Shown here piece by piece: positions 24,824 to 35,861 of a DNA stretch of 64,000 nt. Made by a program: the position numbers and the translations under genes. This stretch comes from Mortierella sp. BCC40632. Taxonomy: Eukaryota; Mortierellomycota; Mortierellomycetes; Mortierellales; Mortierellaceae. The stretch lies in the NCBI GenBank assembly GCA_011634665.1, contig WAEK01000003.1, positions 2,760,001 through 2,824,000 on the forward strand. The letters run 5' to 3'. Under the pieces are notes generated by a model. The model ran no database searches. It worked only from the letters and a program-made list of their open reading frames with translations, and was not told the origin of the DNA. How positions within the stretch are numbered: the stretch's first letter is position 1; each line of letters starts with the position of its first letter.

Positions 24824-26189
24824 CTACCGCCGGCTACGGTCCCTGTCTCTGTCTTCATAACCGCGCTGACGCCAGTGCCCATGTTCCCGTTCTCGATCTC
24901 GATTGTTCTCCTCCACAGGTCGCTCTCGGTCTCGATCCCTGTGTTTGTCTCCATCACGGTGGCTCCTGTCCCGATCGCGGTCTCTGTTCCGCCCAGAGGA
25001 ACTGTCACGATGGTGGCCGTCTCTTGAACGATCAGTTTTTCTCCTTGGAGAACGTGAGCGTGAGCGTGAGCGTGAGCGGGAACGAGATCTCTTTCTATCT
25101 GAGCGTCGACGATGTCTGTCGTCATCATCGTCGCTATCACTACCTTCTTTATGCTTTGACTTGCGCTAAGGAGAGGGAGAACGGAACAACACAATGAAAG
25201 GTAAGTTCTTCATCTTCCTTGCACTTTCACGGGATGGAAAATGGCAGCTGTTCACTCACCTTGTGTGCCCTGAGCACTGCCAGTGCGTCATCCAGATTAT
25301 TTACTCTCTTTCTTGGGCTTTGACTGATCATCGTCATATGAAAAGATCATTCAAATGAACACAAAGGGTAATAATAGTAAGCACGCATCACTCGACAATT
25401 GATTGGTATTGGCAAGTCGAATGCTCCAAGACCTACCTCCGCGAGCGATCGCGTTTTTTGTGATCCTTGCTCTTATCTTTGGACTTGGACTTTTCTTTCC
25501 GCTTCTTATCCGAATCACGTCCCTTTTCATTAGATCGCGAGTGCTTGGAGACTTTCTGATCGACCCTAGCTTCTTCATCTTCATCAAACTCGTTCTCGTC
25601 CACCAAATCAAACTTTTCACCTCCTGAATAGCATTCGGCAGCCAAATGACCATTGGCTCCACATTTTTTGCAGACTGTCTTGAGCAAGACACCTCCATTG
25701 TCAATCGAGATAGGTCCTTTGTCAACAAATCCAGCATGGACACGTTTCTTGTCCTCTGCAGAAGTTTGTTGCACTAGATTGGGGTCTGTTGGATCCCGCA
25801 ATAGTCATAACATGGTAAAGAGATTGAACAAGTTAGCTTGACTCGCCTTTGGCTAACGAACCATTCATCAAACAGGAGAAAAGGCTGGTCAAGTCCTGAT
25901 AGGGGAGAAAGGAAAATTTCAGCATTTTTTATGATTTACCGAGATCCTCTCCATCGCCCTGACCGACGTATTTCATTGACAAGGCAATCTTGTCATCCTG
26001 CAAACTAATCACCTTGACCTGTTTGTTTTTCATGACCACAATGACGATTGGCATGTGAGTGTTAAATGACACACTCTTCAACCGACCCCTGAGGTTCCTT
26101 ATAATAGGTAATAAAGAAAAAAAAAAGAAAAAAAAAGGAAGATGAGCCTTCAAGGCACACTACTCTTGTCTTCCTTTTTTTTTTTTTTT

Positions 26190-26220
<31 letters not shown>

Positions 26221-26728
26221 ACCTCCAAGAGTCTTCTTACCCAAACAGAGTCTCCAACAGTTACTACGTCCGAGACTTTTTCGACAAACCGACGGCTCAC
26301 TTGTGTTTTGTGTACAAGTCCGTTTCTCTTGAATCCTGGGAGTTGGATAAATGCTCCAAAATCTAGCAATGTGGAGGAAAGAAAGAAGGAGGGAAGGTTG
26401 TTGTCCTAAAAAAAGTCAGTAAAGGGAAACAAAGCCAGCTCCTGACTGCACACCAAGTAACTATAGATGCTATCGGTGGTCGCTCCCCATTGTTGTCATC
26501 GGTCCGTGAGGAAACACATTCCTGATTGTTTTGCCATGTACCTTCGACCTTGCAGACAGTGCCCCGATGGATGGAGTAAAGATCTGGCATTGGCCCCAAA
26601 GCTGCTGAATGGGCTCCTGAACCTCCTGAACGTCCATCGCGTGCTGGTCTTCTTCCTCCTCCTCCTCCTCCCCGTCCTCCTTGCTCTGACTCGAGGAATT
26701 TCTCGAAAGCAGCCTTTTGAGAATCCAT
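24824..26728 (-). CDS. ZCCHC17/pNO40-like S1 and zinc-knuckle RNA-binding protein
   Basis: ZCCHC17 proteins are nucleolar or splicing-associated RNA-binding factors with an S1 domain, one CCHC knuckle and a basic tail. Six exons are read: 26728-26542, 26362-26241, 26018-25940, 25785-25437, 25323-25260 and 25165-24824, all GT-AG, with phases summing to about 380 residues. A Gly/Arg-rich N-terminus is followed by the S1 domain (about residues 48-128: LYSIHRGTVCKVE, joined to DFGAFIQLPGF, then KVISLQDDKIALSMKYVGQG) and the family-typical DLDPN linker. The knuckle is CKKCGANGHLAAEC (Cys168, Cys171, His176, Cys181). The last two exons carry LDDALAVLRAHK and a long RS/RD-rich tail (SRSRSRSRSRSP, then Arg-Asp repeats). 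That tail has no Met of its own and would be missed if only open frames with a start codon were listed. Confidence 0.88.
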
Positions 26729-27789
26729 GATTCCTGTAATGATGGAAGGAAGTGCGAGAGAATGTCGAATGTCACTTCTTTCTCAAACAGTCATACACGC
26801 CCTCGCAAGCCGCTCTTCCCTTCCTACCATCCCGTGACCATTCTTTCATTTCTGATACTTTTACCCTTTTTTTTTTCCGCAAAATGTCGTTAGTAAACAG
26901 TGAAGAGGGTGTTGTTGCCGATCTACTGATATTAAAAATGTATGGTCATTTCTTTGAGAAAGGGGGTTTTTTAAGCTATATGCCAAATTCTGACGCGTAA
27001 GATAATCGGTCTAGATTTCATTTTTTACCCTGATGTTTGACTACAGCACCCTTTTGTCTCACTAGCAAAAGTATTCCTCCTACACTGGCCCTTTTCATGT
27101 CGTTATTTTCACCTTGATCTTCCACTCTGCTCTTTCCGCCCCCCGCTAGCACCTTTCTTTCTCTCTTCCTCCTTGCCTTATAGTGTGCTGCCGCGTCGCG
27201 TCCTACGCGAATTGACCTGGCAAAAGTCAAAGTCGCTTCCACTGAGCCAAGCTGCAACACAGAGCACAATCCGAGAGTCCACTTCTCTCGCTCTTGCCTT
27301 TTGCTCTTTTGTCAAGGTATCCACGGGGCAGTAGCAGTAGGGCAAGTTGACTGTAAGATGCTTCAATTAGTGTTCCCTTTACGTGTGCCAACCATACCAC
27401 CATACCCACTTAACATTCATTAATGCTTGATTTCCTTAACAGATTCAGCGAGCGCCGCTCACTGTATCTTTGATTTCTGTCTTAAGCTTCTCAGTACCGA
27501 GATGGAAGAAACGTGCTCTCCCTTTCTCGTTCTAACCCTTGTTGACCCTGCTTCAATGGGTAGACCTACATATGAGAACAGCGCTTGTAGTTGATACCTC
27601 GGTCGAGTCCGAGAGGCCAAAGGATAAGAAGGCCAGATGAGACCATAGTTCTATTCCCCATAGAGAGACCGGGTTCTCCTTCACCAATGCATGTTCGGGC
27701 ACACGTTTACCATTAGTTTGTTGCCTGTGGAATAATGAACAAGGATGCTCCAGTCTGGTATTTATAAAGCAGCGGGGGGGAGGGGATTA
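26729..27789. other. Intergenic region
   Basis: About 1.06 kb between two minus-strand genes: the promoter of the ZCCHC17-like gene and the 3' flank of the SAP gene. No gene, tRNA or repeat family recognised. Confidence 0.5.
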
Positions 27790-29358
27790 CTACTCTCTGG
27801 TACGGTTACGACGCTGCGCTGCCCGTGAGGCGGTTGACAAGACAGGTCCTCGTGGTCTCGTGGGAACAGAGACGGCAGTCATGGTCGTTGATGAAGGTTT
27901 TGTGGAGACAGGTGTGGTCGACCGTGTTCTCATTGAAGTGGTCCTGATAGAAGGCTCTGGTGTAGTCGTCTTGACCTTCTTGGGCGTTGCCAGACGATTG
28001 ATTGTTTCCGCGGAAACGACCTTTGTTGGCTTTGGGTCCGCTTTCTTTGTCTCTCCCACTGCCGTCGTAGAATCTGTTTTTTTGGAAGCCGCCACGAGTT
28101 GCTTTCGCAATTCTGCCGATCGTGTCATTGCCATAGCTGTTGATGTGGTCTTTGTCGTCGTGGTCGTCGTTGCTATTGTCGTCGTAGTCTTGCTTGCTGT
28201 CGATCGAGTGCTACCGATCGCGTATGGAGACTTTGTTTTGGTCGCTGACCCAACAACAGGGATTTTGATCACCTTTTTAGTTGTTGCCTGAACCTCTATC
28301 CGTCTTCGTTTGTTGGCGGGTGATCCAGGCTCCGGAGTCATCGACAGGGCCTTGGATTCACCTTCGACATTGTTTTGATCCGCACCATTACTAGAGGCCC
28401 CTGCAAACCTTCCAATGAGTTTTTGAACAGTTCCTGGAACGGGCAAAGAATTTGACTGCTCCTCTTCCTCTTCCTTTTTAATATCGTCAAAATCATCCGG
28501 AGAGCGATCCCGCTTCTTGGCAGAGGATGTGATGGGGACAGGAAGTCTAAGAAATAGAGGATATATCAGTTTCTGTGTCTCTTTAGCCCATCCTCATTTC
28601 GACGGCCATTCGTAGATCAGGGGTAGCCAGCAGCTACAATTTTTTCTTTTTTTGTTGTTACCTCGTGGCTGACTTGGATGTCGCAACTCCTGGTCTAGGT
28701 CCGCGAACAGGAGCAGTGGATCGTGCCGATGAGGAGACCGTCTTTGCCTCCCATAAACGCTTTCTCTGGGCAATCGTCATGGCCTCAGCCAGTTCTTCTT
28801 TTTTGACCTTGTTGGTTTCAGTTGTCACATCCTCTTCTTCTTTGACAGGTGCCATTTCTTGATCTTCCTCCACTTTGACATCCACGCTCACCTTGATGGT
28901 GGTGGCGGACTCGATATCCTCGCGTTTGACCGAGCCTTCGCGGTTATCTCCCTCAGCAGAGTCCTGAGCAGATGCTTCTTGCTCCAGAGGTGCTTCTGCT
29001 TGACCCTCAGGGACCGCATCTGTAGTCTCATCGGATTCTTGCTTTTTGCCTTCTACAGATGCATTATCCTTGTGGTCGTCCGACTGATGAGTTTGATCCC
29101 AATGTTCCTGCAACATTTGCTGCAATTCATTGTTCTAAGGGTAGATTTCGTCAAATGGAAGGAATCCTGTCAGCGAGGTGAATAATTGGCGAGATGAGTG
29201 CGAGTTTAATTAAAAAAAAAAAAAAAAAAAAAGGCTAGATTGTATACATTGCCGGTAGTGTCAAGTCCTGCCTTGACACAGGCAGCCTGGAGTTGAAGCC
29301 GACTCATTCCAGTGAATCGTCCATGTTCCTTGGACTCTTGGGAGTGATCCATGGTCAT
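27790..29358 (-). CDS. SAP-motif basic nuclear protein, function unknown
   Basis: Three exons, 29358-29248, 29134-28662 and 28546-27790, give about 446 residues. The N-terminus, joined across the first intron, is a SAP-like DNA-binding motif (SRLQLQAACVKAGLDTTGN then NNELQQMLQEHW). An acidic and Lys-rich middle follows, then a segment LPVPGTVQKLIGRFAGAS, a nuclear-localisation-like KRRRIEV, and a long Thr/Lys/Arg-rich basic C-terminus ending RRNRTRE. A SAP motif with a basic tail is seen in chromatin- and spindle-associated proteins (NuSAP has a comparable layout), but no family-specific sequence was recognised. Start 29358 is followed by an in-frame Met two codons later (29352). Confidence 0.72.
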
Positions 29359-29761
29359 CCTTCTGTCCCTGAATGTTTAGAAATAGCGGAGTAATATTGT
29401 TTTTTATGGGAAAGAAAGAGCAAGAAGAAAGCGGCGCAGAAAGTGGGCAAAATGAAAAAAAAAAAAAAGGCGCGTGCAGTCAGGGCCACACTCTGATTTT
29501 GTTGGACAAATGGGGCAAAATTATGTTTGTTTCCTCTGGCCCCTTCAGCCCAACATTGGCGATTCTCTATAGTACAGTCATAGGTTAGGCAGCTCTCGAC
29601 TGGGAGAACTTTCTGGTTACCACCAGGTGCTTTCCGAAAATACTTACACGTCTGATTCATAGCTACTTTAGACAGGGGACAAGGAATAACAGGGTATCGA
29701 TATGAAACTTTATAGAAAGATTCTGAATGGCTATGTACACAAGATGAAGGGGGGGGGGGGA
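29359..29761. other. Spacer between SAP gene and MFS gene
   Basis: About 400 bases with a short poly(A) near 29457 and a poly(G) run just before 29761. No gene seen. Confidence 0.5.
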
Positions 29762-31997
29762 TTACGCCCGCCTCTCAGCACGCTTGTAAATCACCAAGAT
29801 TGACAACGAGGCAATGACAGAAATGGCTGAGAAGGCGGTAGAAAGCAGATAGATCGCAGAGGGAAGGGTGGCCGAGGTTTTCGAAAAAACCCAACCATAA
29901 ACGAGAGAGGACAATGCCATCAAAATGGTATCCAAGACGCATACTCCTCCAAGGACCTTACCCAGTTGATGACCAGGAGCATAAGATGTCAACAACGAAG
30001 TGAATGAAGGGAGCGCCACGGAGGCCAAGGCACGGATACAGACCGCTAAAAGAAAGGAAAAGAAAAAAAAAAAGAGTCAGTCTAACAAGATCCCATTTCC
30101 TCCTTAGAGAATCCAAATTTATAGAAACAGCCATCACATTGGGAAACCTACAAAGATACATTATCATCTCAGAATCAGAAAGGGGTACGATGGCATTGCA
30201 AATGATAAAAAATATGCCGCCAAAGACGAGGAAAAAGATATCGATTCGTGCGCTTTCTCGAAGTCCTGCTGCTGCTCTTTCTGAATCGCTGTTACCAAGG
30301 GTCGCGCCTGTTTTACCAGATAGCTTCCTTGAGACAACCTTATATACTTTTTGGAGTGCAGGAAAGATGCCGACATAGACGATAAACGATGAAGCACCAC
30401 TCAGAGACATGTAGAGCTGATCTTCAATTGCCGTCCAGCCATATACCAGGTTCTGCAAGATCCAAATAGAGGAGAGAAAAAGATTAATGGAGGAAGGTCC
30501 CATGGTCGTGCCAGTACTAGATCTCACAGTTCGTCGGGGTAACCCTTTTCTTTTTGTTTTCGAAAATTGTCCTACAGTCTAGTCAATCACAGAGAAATGA
30601 CCATGGAAACATACCGTGTATGGAACAAGTGTTGTCGCTGTACCATTGATCGTGAGCATCAAGAATCCGTAAGCAGCCAACAAAAGAGGCAACACAAATG
30701 GAGATGGGATCTCACTTGCATCCTGGGAAGGATCGATTCCTCCTGGAAGAAACACAAGCAAGGGCTCCAGAGCAGAGATAACAGTATTCTTTAGCCGAGT
30801 CAACGGAGATGTGTTGATATACTTTTGGTCGTTCTTCTCGACTGCTTTGGGTGTTCTGAATTCCTTGAGATGAGATTCTGGGAGGACGAGGAGGGCGTAT
30901 AGCATAGCGATGCTCAACATAATAGATGAACACATCATAGCAACCACGATATCTCCATTCGCGAGCTTGATCATGATACTGCCCACAATAGGTCCAATAG
31001 TCATACCAACCGAAAGTGATACCATAACCACACCAATAGAGAGACTTCGGCCTTGTCTAGGAGTCGAGTCGGCTGAAGAAACAGTTTAGGAATGAGAGCA
31101 ATGGTCAGAGAAATGAAATGACTTTGGCTATTGTTGTTACTGTTCTTGTCATGGAAGAACAGAGATAGAGTAGGAAGAGGTCAAGTCCGACTCTACATAC
31201 CGACATAAGCATTCATAGCTGGCTCTAACAAGAGACCGCCTCCTAGAGCACCCATCATCAAAGCGTCGATGTAGAGGATCCAGATCCCAAGTTTCGAAGA
31301 GGGGCTAGCCATATACATGACCAGCAGCTGAGTGACGAGAGCAGGAACCAAGGTAAAATAGACGAGCGACTTGCGTCCTCTGCTATCAGAAAGAGATGTG
31401 TAGAAACCGACAGTAAAGATGGCTAACAAATGATCACAAAAAAAAAGAGTGAAAAAAAAGGGTTGGTTCTTGGTCTCGCGAGCGATTACCATCAAAGAAC
31501 GCGATGGCCTTCTTTGTCTGTGCGAATCGATGTGTACCTGTAACAAATTTCAGCGAGCGGTATCGACTCAGGACAAGGGCACTTGCCGCCTGAATCTCAG
31601 GTGAGTAACAGGGGTCTTCAATGGTGTGGTTCTTAGGAGAGGTAAGTCCCAAGGCCATAGGAGTCAATGCCCCTGGACCTTCAATGGATGGGCCACCACC
31701 GTTGAGATACTCCTTGCAAATGATTTTGACAATAAGCTGTTCCTGTGGGGCTGTGGCGATGCCGATGATGACGGCGATCAAAAAAATAAAGGGTAGAAGC
31801 CAGTACACACTGGGTCGTCGATACCAGGGCATTTTCTGGATGGCTGCTAGACGCAGTGCCTCTGTCGGTGATGAAATAGTGTCGGCATCCTGCACAGCTT
31901 CTTCATCGACGCGGCGAGTGGGATTGGTATAATCTTCAGTTTGGTTGGTTAGTAGAGGTTGGTTTTCAGGTGTCCCTGTGGACCTCCTTGGCGACAT
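29762..31997 (-). CDS. MFS transporter, paralogue A of a tandem pair
   Basis: Major facilitator superfamily members move small solutes across membranes by proton coupling or facilitated exchange. Five exons, 31997-31538, 31422-31201, 31072-30615, 30452-30152 and 30045-29762, give about 574 residues with consistent phases. A disordered N-terminus precedes the first helix (SVYWLLPFIFLIAVIIG). The MFS loop 2-3 signature is clear (GFYTSLSDSRGRKS), and about 12 hydrophobic segments follow with a charged central loop (LPESHLKEFRTP). The final exon has the usual helix 9-12 region (GHQLGKVLGGVCVLDTILMA). The substrate is unknown. Next to it lies a paralogue with matching splice phases, so the two arose by tandem duplication. 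Confidence 0.88.
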
Positions 31998-32831
31998 GAT
32001 CGAGGATTGACTGGAAAGAGGTTGAACGGTCGATGTTGGTGAGGAGAAGGGAGGGAAGAGAGGAGTGAAGAGAGAGGGGAAAGAAAAAAGTATGTAGATT
32101 TGTCACTCTCAGAGGAGGGGTGAGAAAGAAAAGGCAGCGATCGAGATTTTTCTTTTCGTCGATGACGCAGGAGAAAGGGGTCAGAACTGGAGAAGGAGTG
32201 AGCGAAAGACGAAAGAGAAAGAAAAAATGAGAGAAAACAGTGGAGTTAAATAGTCAAAGTGGATTGCCTTTCCACCACAGTTCTGTCCTTGGACAATTGA
32301 TTTTCTTGAGCTTGCTCAACCTTCTTTTCTCTTTCGCCACTGGGAACAGAGTGCATCGCCCCGGCGCTCATATCTGCACCACCATGAGGTTATTCTCCGT
32401 TCTTTGCCTAGAAATGCCAAGACCCCCCGAATAATATTATCATCATGGCATGCCTAGACCAATTCAGATGGGAGGTACAACCAGTACTTGTGTCATCCCA
32501 CAGGGAATTATCATGTCCTATTCGGGACACGAAATGCTCGCCCTTCTGTGTCCTCCTGTGCCTGCCTGAGATGCTCTTGTCGGAGACACTCTCAGCCCTC
32601 CCGCCCAAAAATGGAAGCCATTCTCAATATTCAGGTTTGGCAATTTGTGGCTGCGAACCAACTGGGACGGTCGTTGTTCAAGATCGACTGTCTGTCATTA
32701 GTTAGCCAAGTTAGGGGCGAGTTAGACGATCGCGGTAGGCTCGCGGTAGGCTCGCGGTAGGCTCGCGGTAGGCTTGCGTGTTCTCGTGTTTATTGGTACA
32801 GTGGGAGTGGGAAAAAGAAGGAAGAGAGGTA
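31998..32831. other. Spacer between the two MFS paralogues
   Basis: Promoter side of paralogue A and 3' flank of paralogue B. It contains an 11-bp tandem repeat at 32729-32772. No gene recognised. Confidence 0.5.
32729..32772. repeat. 11-bp tandem repeat, four copies
   Basis: The unit ctcgcggtagg is repeated four times (first copy atcgcggtagg), GC-rich against an AT-richer flank, about 60 bases beyond the stop codon of MFS paralogue B. Confidence 0.9.
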
Positions 32832-33641
32832 TCATACATCAAGCCGGATCTGACCTCGGTATTGGTAATGGGTCCAGACAATGATCGCTATACCAGCTGC
32901 GGAAGCAGCCAAACCCACGGAGACAAAGTAATGTGACCATGGTATGGTCTTTGACATGAAGGCAAAGATCGCACCATAGACGAGCGTCGCTACTGTTGAC
33001 GAGATGGTGTCAATGACGCTCACAGCACCGAGGGCCCTTCCTGTCTGATTCGAAGGAACAACGGTCGTTAGCATTGACATGAATGCTGTACTCCCGATAC
33101 CCGATACTTGAAAAAGTGCCTCCGCTAGGATAGAAGGATTGGAGATCGGATGGTTAGACATGTGTTCAACTACTAGAGAGAGAAAGACACTGTGCCACTG
33201 AACACAACTTACCAACAAATAGAGCTGGAACAGTACGGAAAACTGGCACTATCAGACAGGCGATAGAGAAACCGACTAGGCCCATGAGGTAAAAGGTTAA
33301 ATCCATCTTGATTGTCGACTGAATATTGAAAGCGGTTGAGACTTCTCTGACCTGTTCTTCAGACTCCTCATGGTCATTCTCGATAAGATCGTTTCCAGAC
33401 TCTGATGTCTGAGGAAAATTTTCGTCCCCTTCGGCTTGCTTTGATATTTGGAGCCTTGAGTAAGAGGAAGCGGAGCTGCGCTTCTTGTAAAGGAACTGAA
33501 TTGCAGGGAAAACAATTGTGAAGGTTACAAGACTACAGGCACCTGAGAATGAATAGTAAATCCCGTCTTCGTATGCCGTCCAGTGGAACAAAAGGTTTGT
33601 CATAGAAATGAACAAAACCATCAAGCCTAGCAAGATTACAC

Positions 33642-33686
<45 letters not shown>

Positions 33687-35069
33687 AAAAGCAAAAACAA
33701 AAACAAAAAAACTTATTTTCACATATCTATTGAGATCGAGAAGAGACATGATAATTTTCTGCTTACCAGTACTGGCTGCGGAGGCGAGCATTCGGGTGGC
33801 GAGTAGGAGGAGAAGTGTGCTCCTTGTAGGAACCTTGACGGATACAGGGACTTCTCCGGGAGCAAATAGTAACAAAGGTTCTACCACAGACTTCAGGACG
33901 TTCTTGACTGCCTTAAAAGGCGTCGTGGTTTTCTTTTGGGGTTGGGGGGATGAGAGTGTAGAGCCTCCAATGTCATCATTTGGACTAGCCTCAGAAGGTG
34001 GTATGGTTTGACGTTTTGATTCAGGGACGAAAAAAAAATATAGAGAGAGGATCGATAGACAGCCAAAGGCAATGCGGTTTACCAGGGTTAGTTCGCCCGA
34101 CGTCTTGGCAATATATCCCCCTAAAAATGGTCCAATCATGGCTCCAACAGCCGCGCTGATCGTTGTAAAGCCCATTTTGATGCTTCGTGTGGCAGCGCTC
34201 GTGCAGTCAGCTGGCAAGTGAAGGGGGTATGTTAGGTTAGATCTTCCAGGATTAATTACTGCTCGGCTCGCCCGTAATTTTATCCAAACTTACCGATATA
34301 GGCAAAGAGAGCTGGGCTAACAAGAGTAAACCCGCCAGCAAGTCCTACCAAGGCACCGTTGACATAGAGGATATTGGCTCCGAGTGGATTGTAAATGCTT
34401 GGGGCGAAGATGATCAAGATTTGGGAGCAGATGGAGGCCAACATCACAACCTGAACTAATGGCTTTCGACCATGCGTGTCACTAAGCGAGGTCCACTTGG
34501 CAAGAGTCAGCAGAGCTAGAGGTTCCAATAAGAGTGAGCATGGTGAAGAAGGTTGTCATGGGTGTTCATGTTTGGGATACTGTTGTGTGCTTACTCAAGG
34601 CTCCTCGAACCCCTTGAACTTGGCTTAAGACTCTTGCAGCAGCAGCGATAACCTCAGGGCTCTTGCACCGATTATCCGGATCCTTTAGACTCAAGACAAT
34701 ATCTGGAGCGGACGATATGGCAGTGACAGGATTCCCCAGCCGTCCTGCGAGGTAATCTCGACAGATAATTTGAATGCTCAGTTGTTCGGTTGGCCCATCG
34801 ATCATGGATAGGACCATGACAAAGAGCAGGAGAAAGGGCATGAGCCAGTAAATGCTTGGACGTTTGTACCATTTTCGCCGTTGGAGGCTAGCAAGCCACT
34901 CTGCTTCTGCCTGGTCATCGTCGTTCTGAGGCACGGGAGAGATTGGGGCTCTCGGGCTAGGGTCGGTCGGGCAACCATCATCTTCTGGGTCAGAGAGAAG
35001 TGGTATCACCTCGGGTACTTCAGGTTCACTGTACTCCATTCTATTCCACGGATTGGGTGGCCCTGTCAT
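32832..35069 (-). CDS. MFS transporter, paralogue B of a tandem pair
   Basis: Five exons, 35069-34595, 34515-34294, 34210-33767, 33626-33213 and 33124-32832, give about 615 residues. The signature is TSLSDTHGRKPL, the first helix SIYWLMPFLLLFVMVLSM, and the extracellular-side loop (TEQLSIQIICRDYL) closely parallels paralogue A (QEQLIVKIICKEYL). The second exon is 222 nt in both genes and the first two introns fall at equivalent phase-1 positions. The intron between exons 3 and 4 (33766-33627) holds a poly(A)/poly(T) tract at about 33639-33685. An AGATAA lies at 35125-35130, within 60 bases upstream of the start. A later Met (MEYSEPEVPEV) could also start the protein. The transported substrate cannot be told. 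Confidence 0.88.
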
Positions 35070-35861
35070 GGTGAGAGGAGTACCGTGCTGTGGAGATGTT
35101 GGATCCCGGGGGCAATGAGCTCTGAGATAAGCAGCGTCCTGGTAGAGTAGTGAGAGATAGAATGAGGTAGAGCGAGTGAGAGCGAAGAGGGCACTGACAC
35201 TGAGTAGAGGTTGATGGTTCGGTTTTTATACAAACTCCAGTGGAATCCTGGTCCGGCTGTAGCATAGATGCCAAGCCTGGTATACTCCAGCCATGCCTTT
35301 GTATCACTGCACTCACTGTATTGTTGTCAGAGGATGCGGCGGCTATATGAAGATGAGGTCTATTTTCTCTACGACCTGGAGACTCGCTTGCTCCTGGTTC
35401 ATAAAAAGCTCAACCAAATACCTTTGCGCAGTTCCACGTCTCGCGTCTTGGCAACAACAGGTCACTCCACACATACAATAGCCCACGATTTACGAAAGCT
35501 TGCGCCCAGAATCTAGCGATGCCCATCCTAGGTCTTGTTATTACTCTCTTAGGAGTGTCATTTTCTCTAATCTGCCATTTGGAGGACCGGATACCTGTTT
35601 AAAGGAGTGCAGAGAGAAACGAAAACTGGTAGAGAGCGATTGTTAGCCGAGTACAGTAGGTCGGTTCTCCGATCGGCCACGGAGGAACAAAGAGCGAGCC
35701 GAGGTTGGACAAAAGGCGACGCCTGAGCACACGCCACTGCCTTTCTTTCCACTTCATCCAATTTTTTCCCTCCTCCCCTTTCTTTTCTACTGCCATTATC
35801 CATTCATTTCTTTATTCAACTTTACCATCTCTCTTGTTAACATTCAGCACTTCCGAACAAA
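35070..35861. other. Divergent promoter region, MFS B / GMC oxidoreductase
   Basis: About 790 bases between two divergently transcribed genes, with an AGATAA at 35125-35130. No gene recognised. Shared regulation of the pair is possible. Confidence 0.5.

Noticed and set aside
27590..27640. Sequence resembling a tRNA T-arm (ctcggtcgagtccgag)
   Set aside because: The loop is one base short of the B-box consensus, and no acceptor stem, D-arm or anticodon arm fits around it.
27785..28291. Plus-strand Val-rich frame overlapping the SAP gene
   Set aside because: It is the antisense reading of the Thr/Lys-rich tail, and the minus-strand frame splices into a coherent protein.
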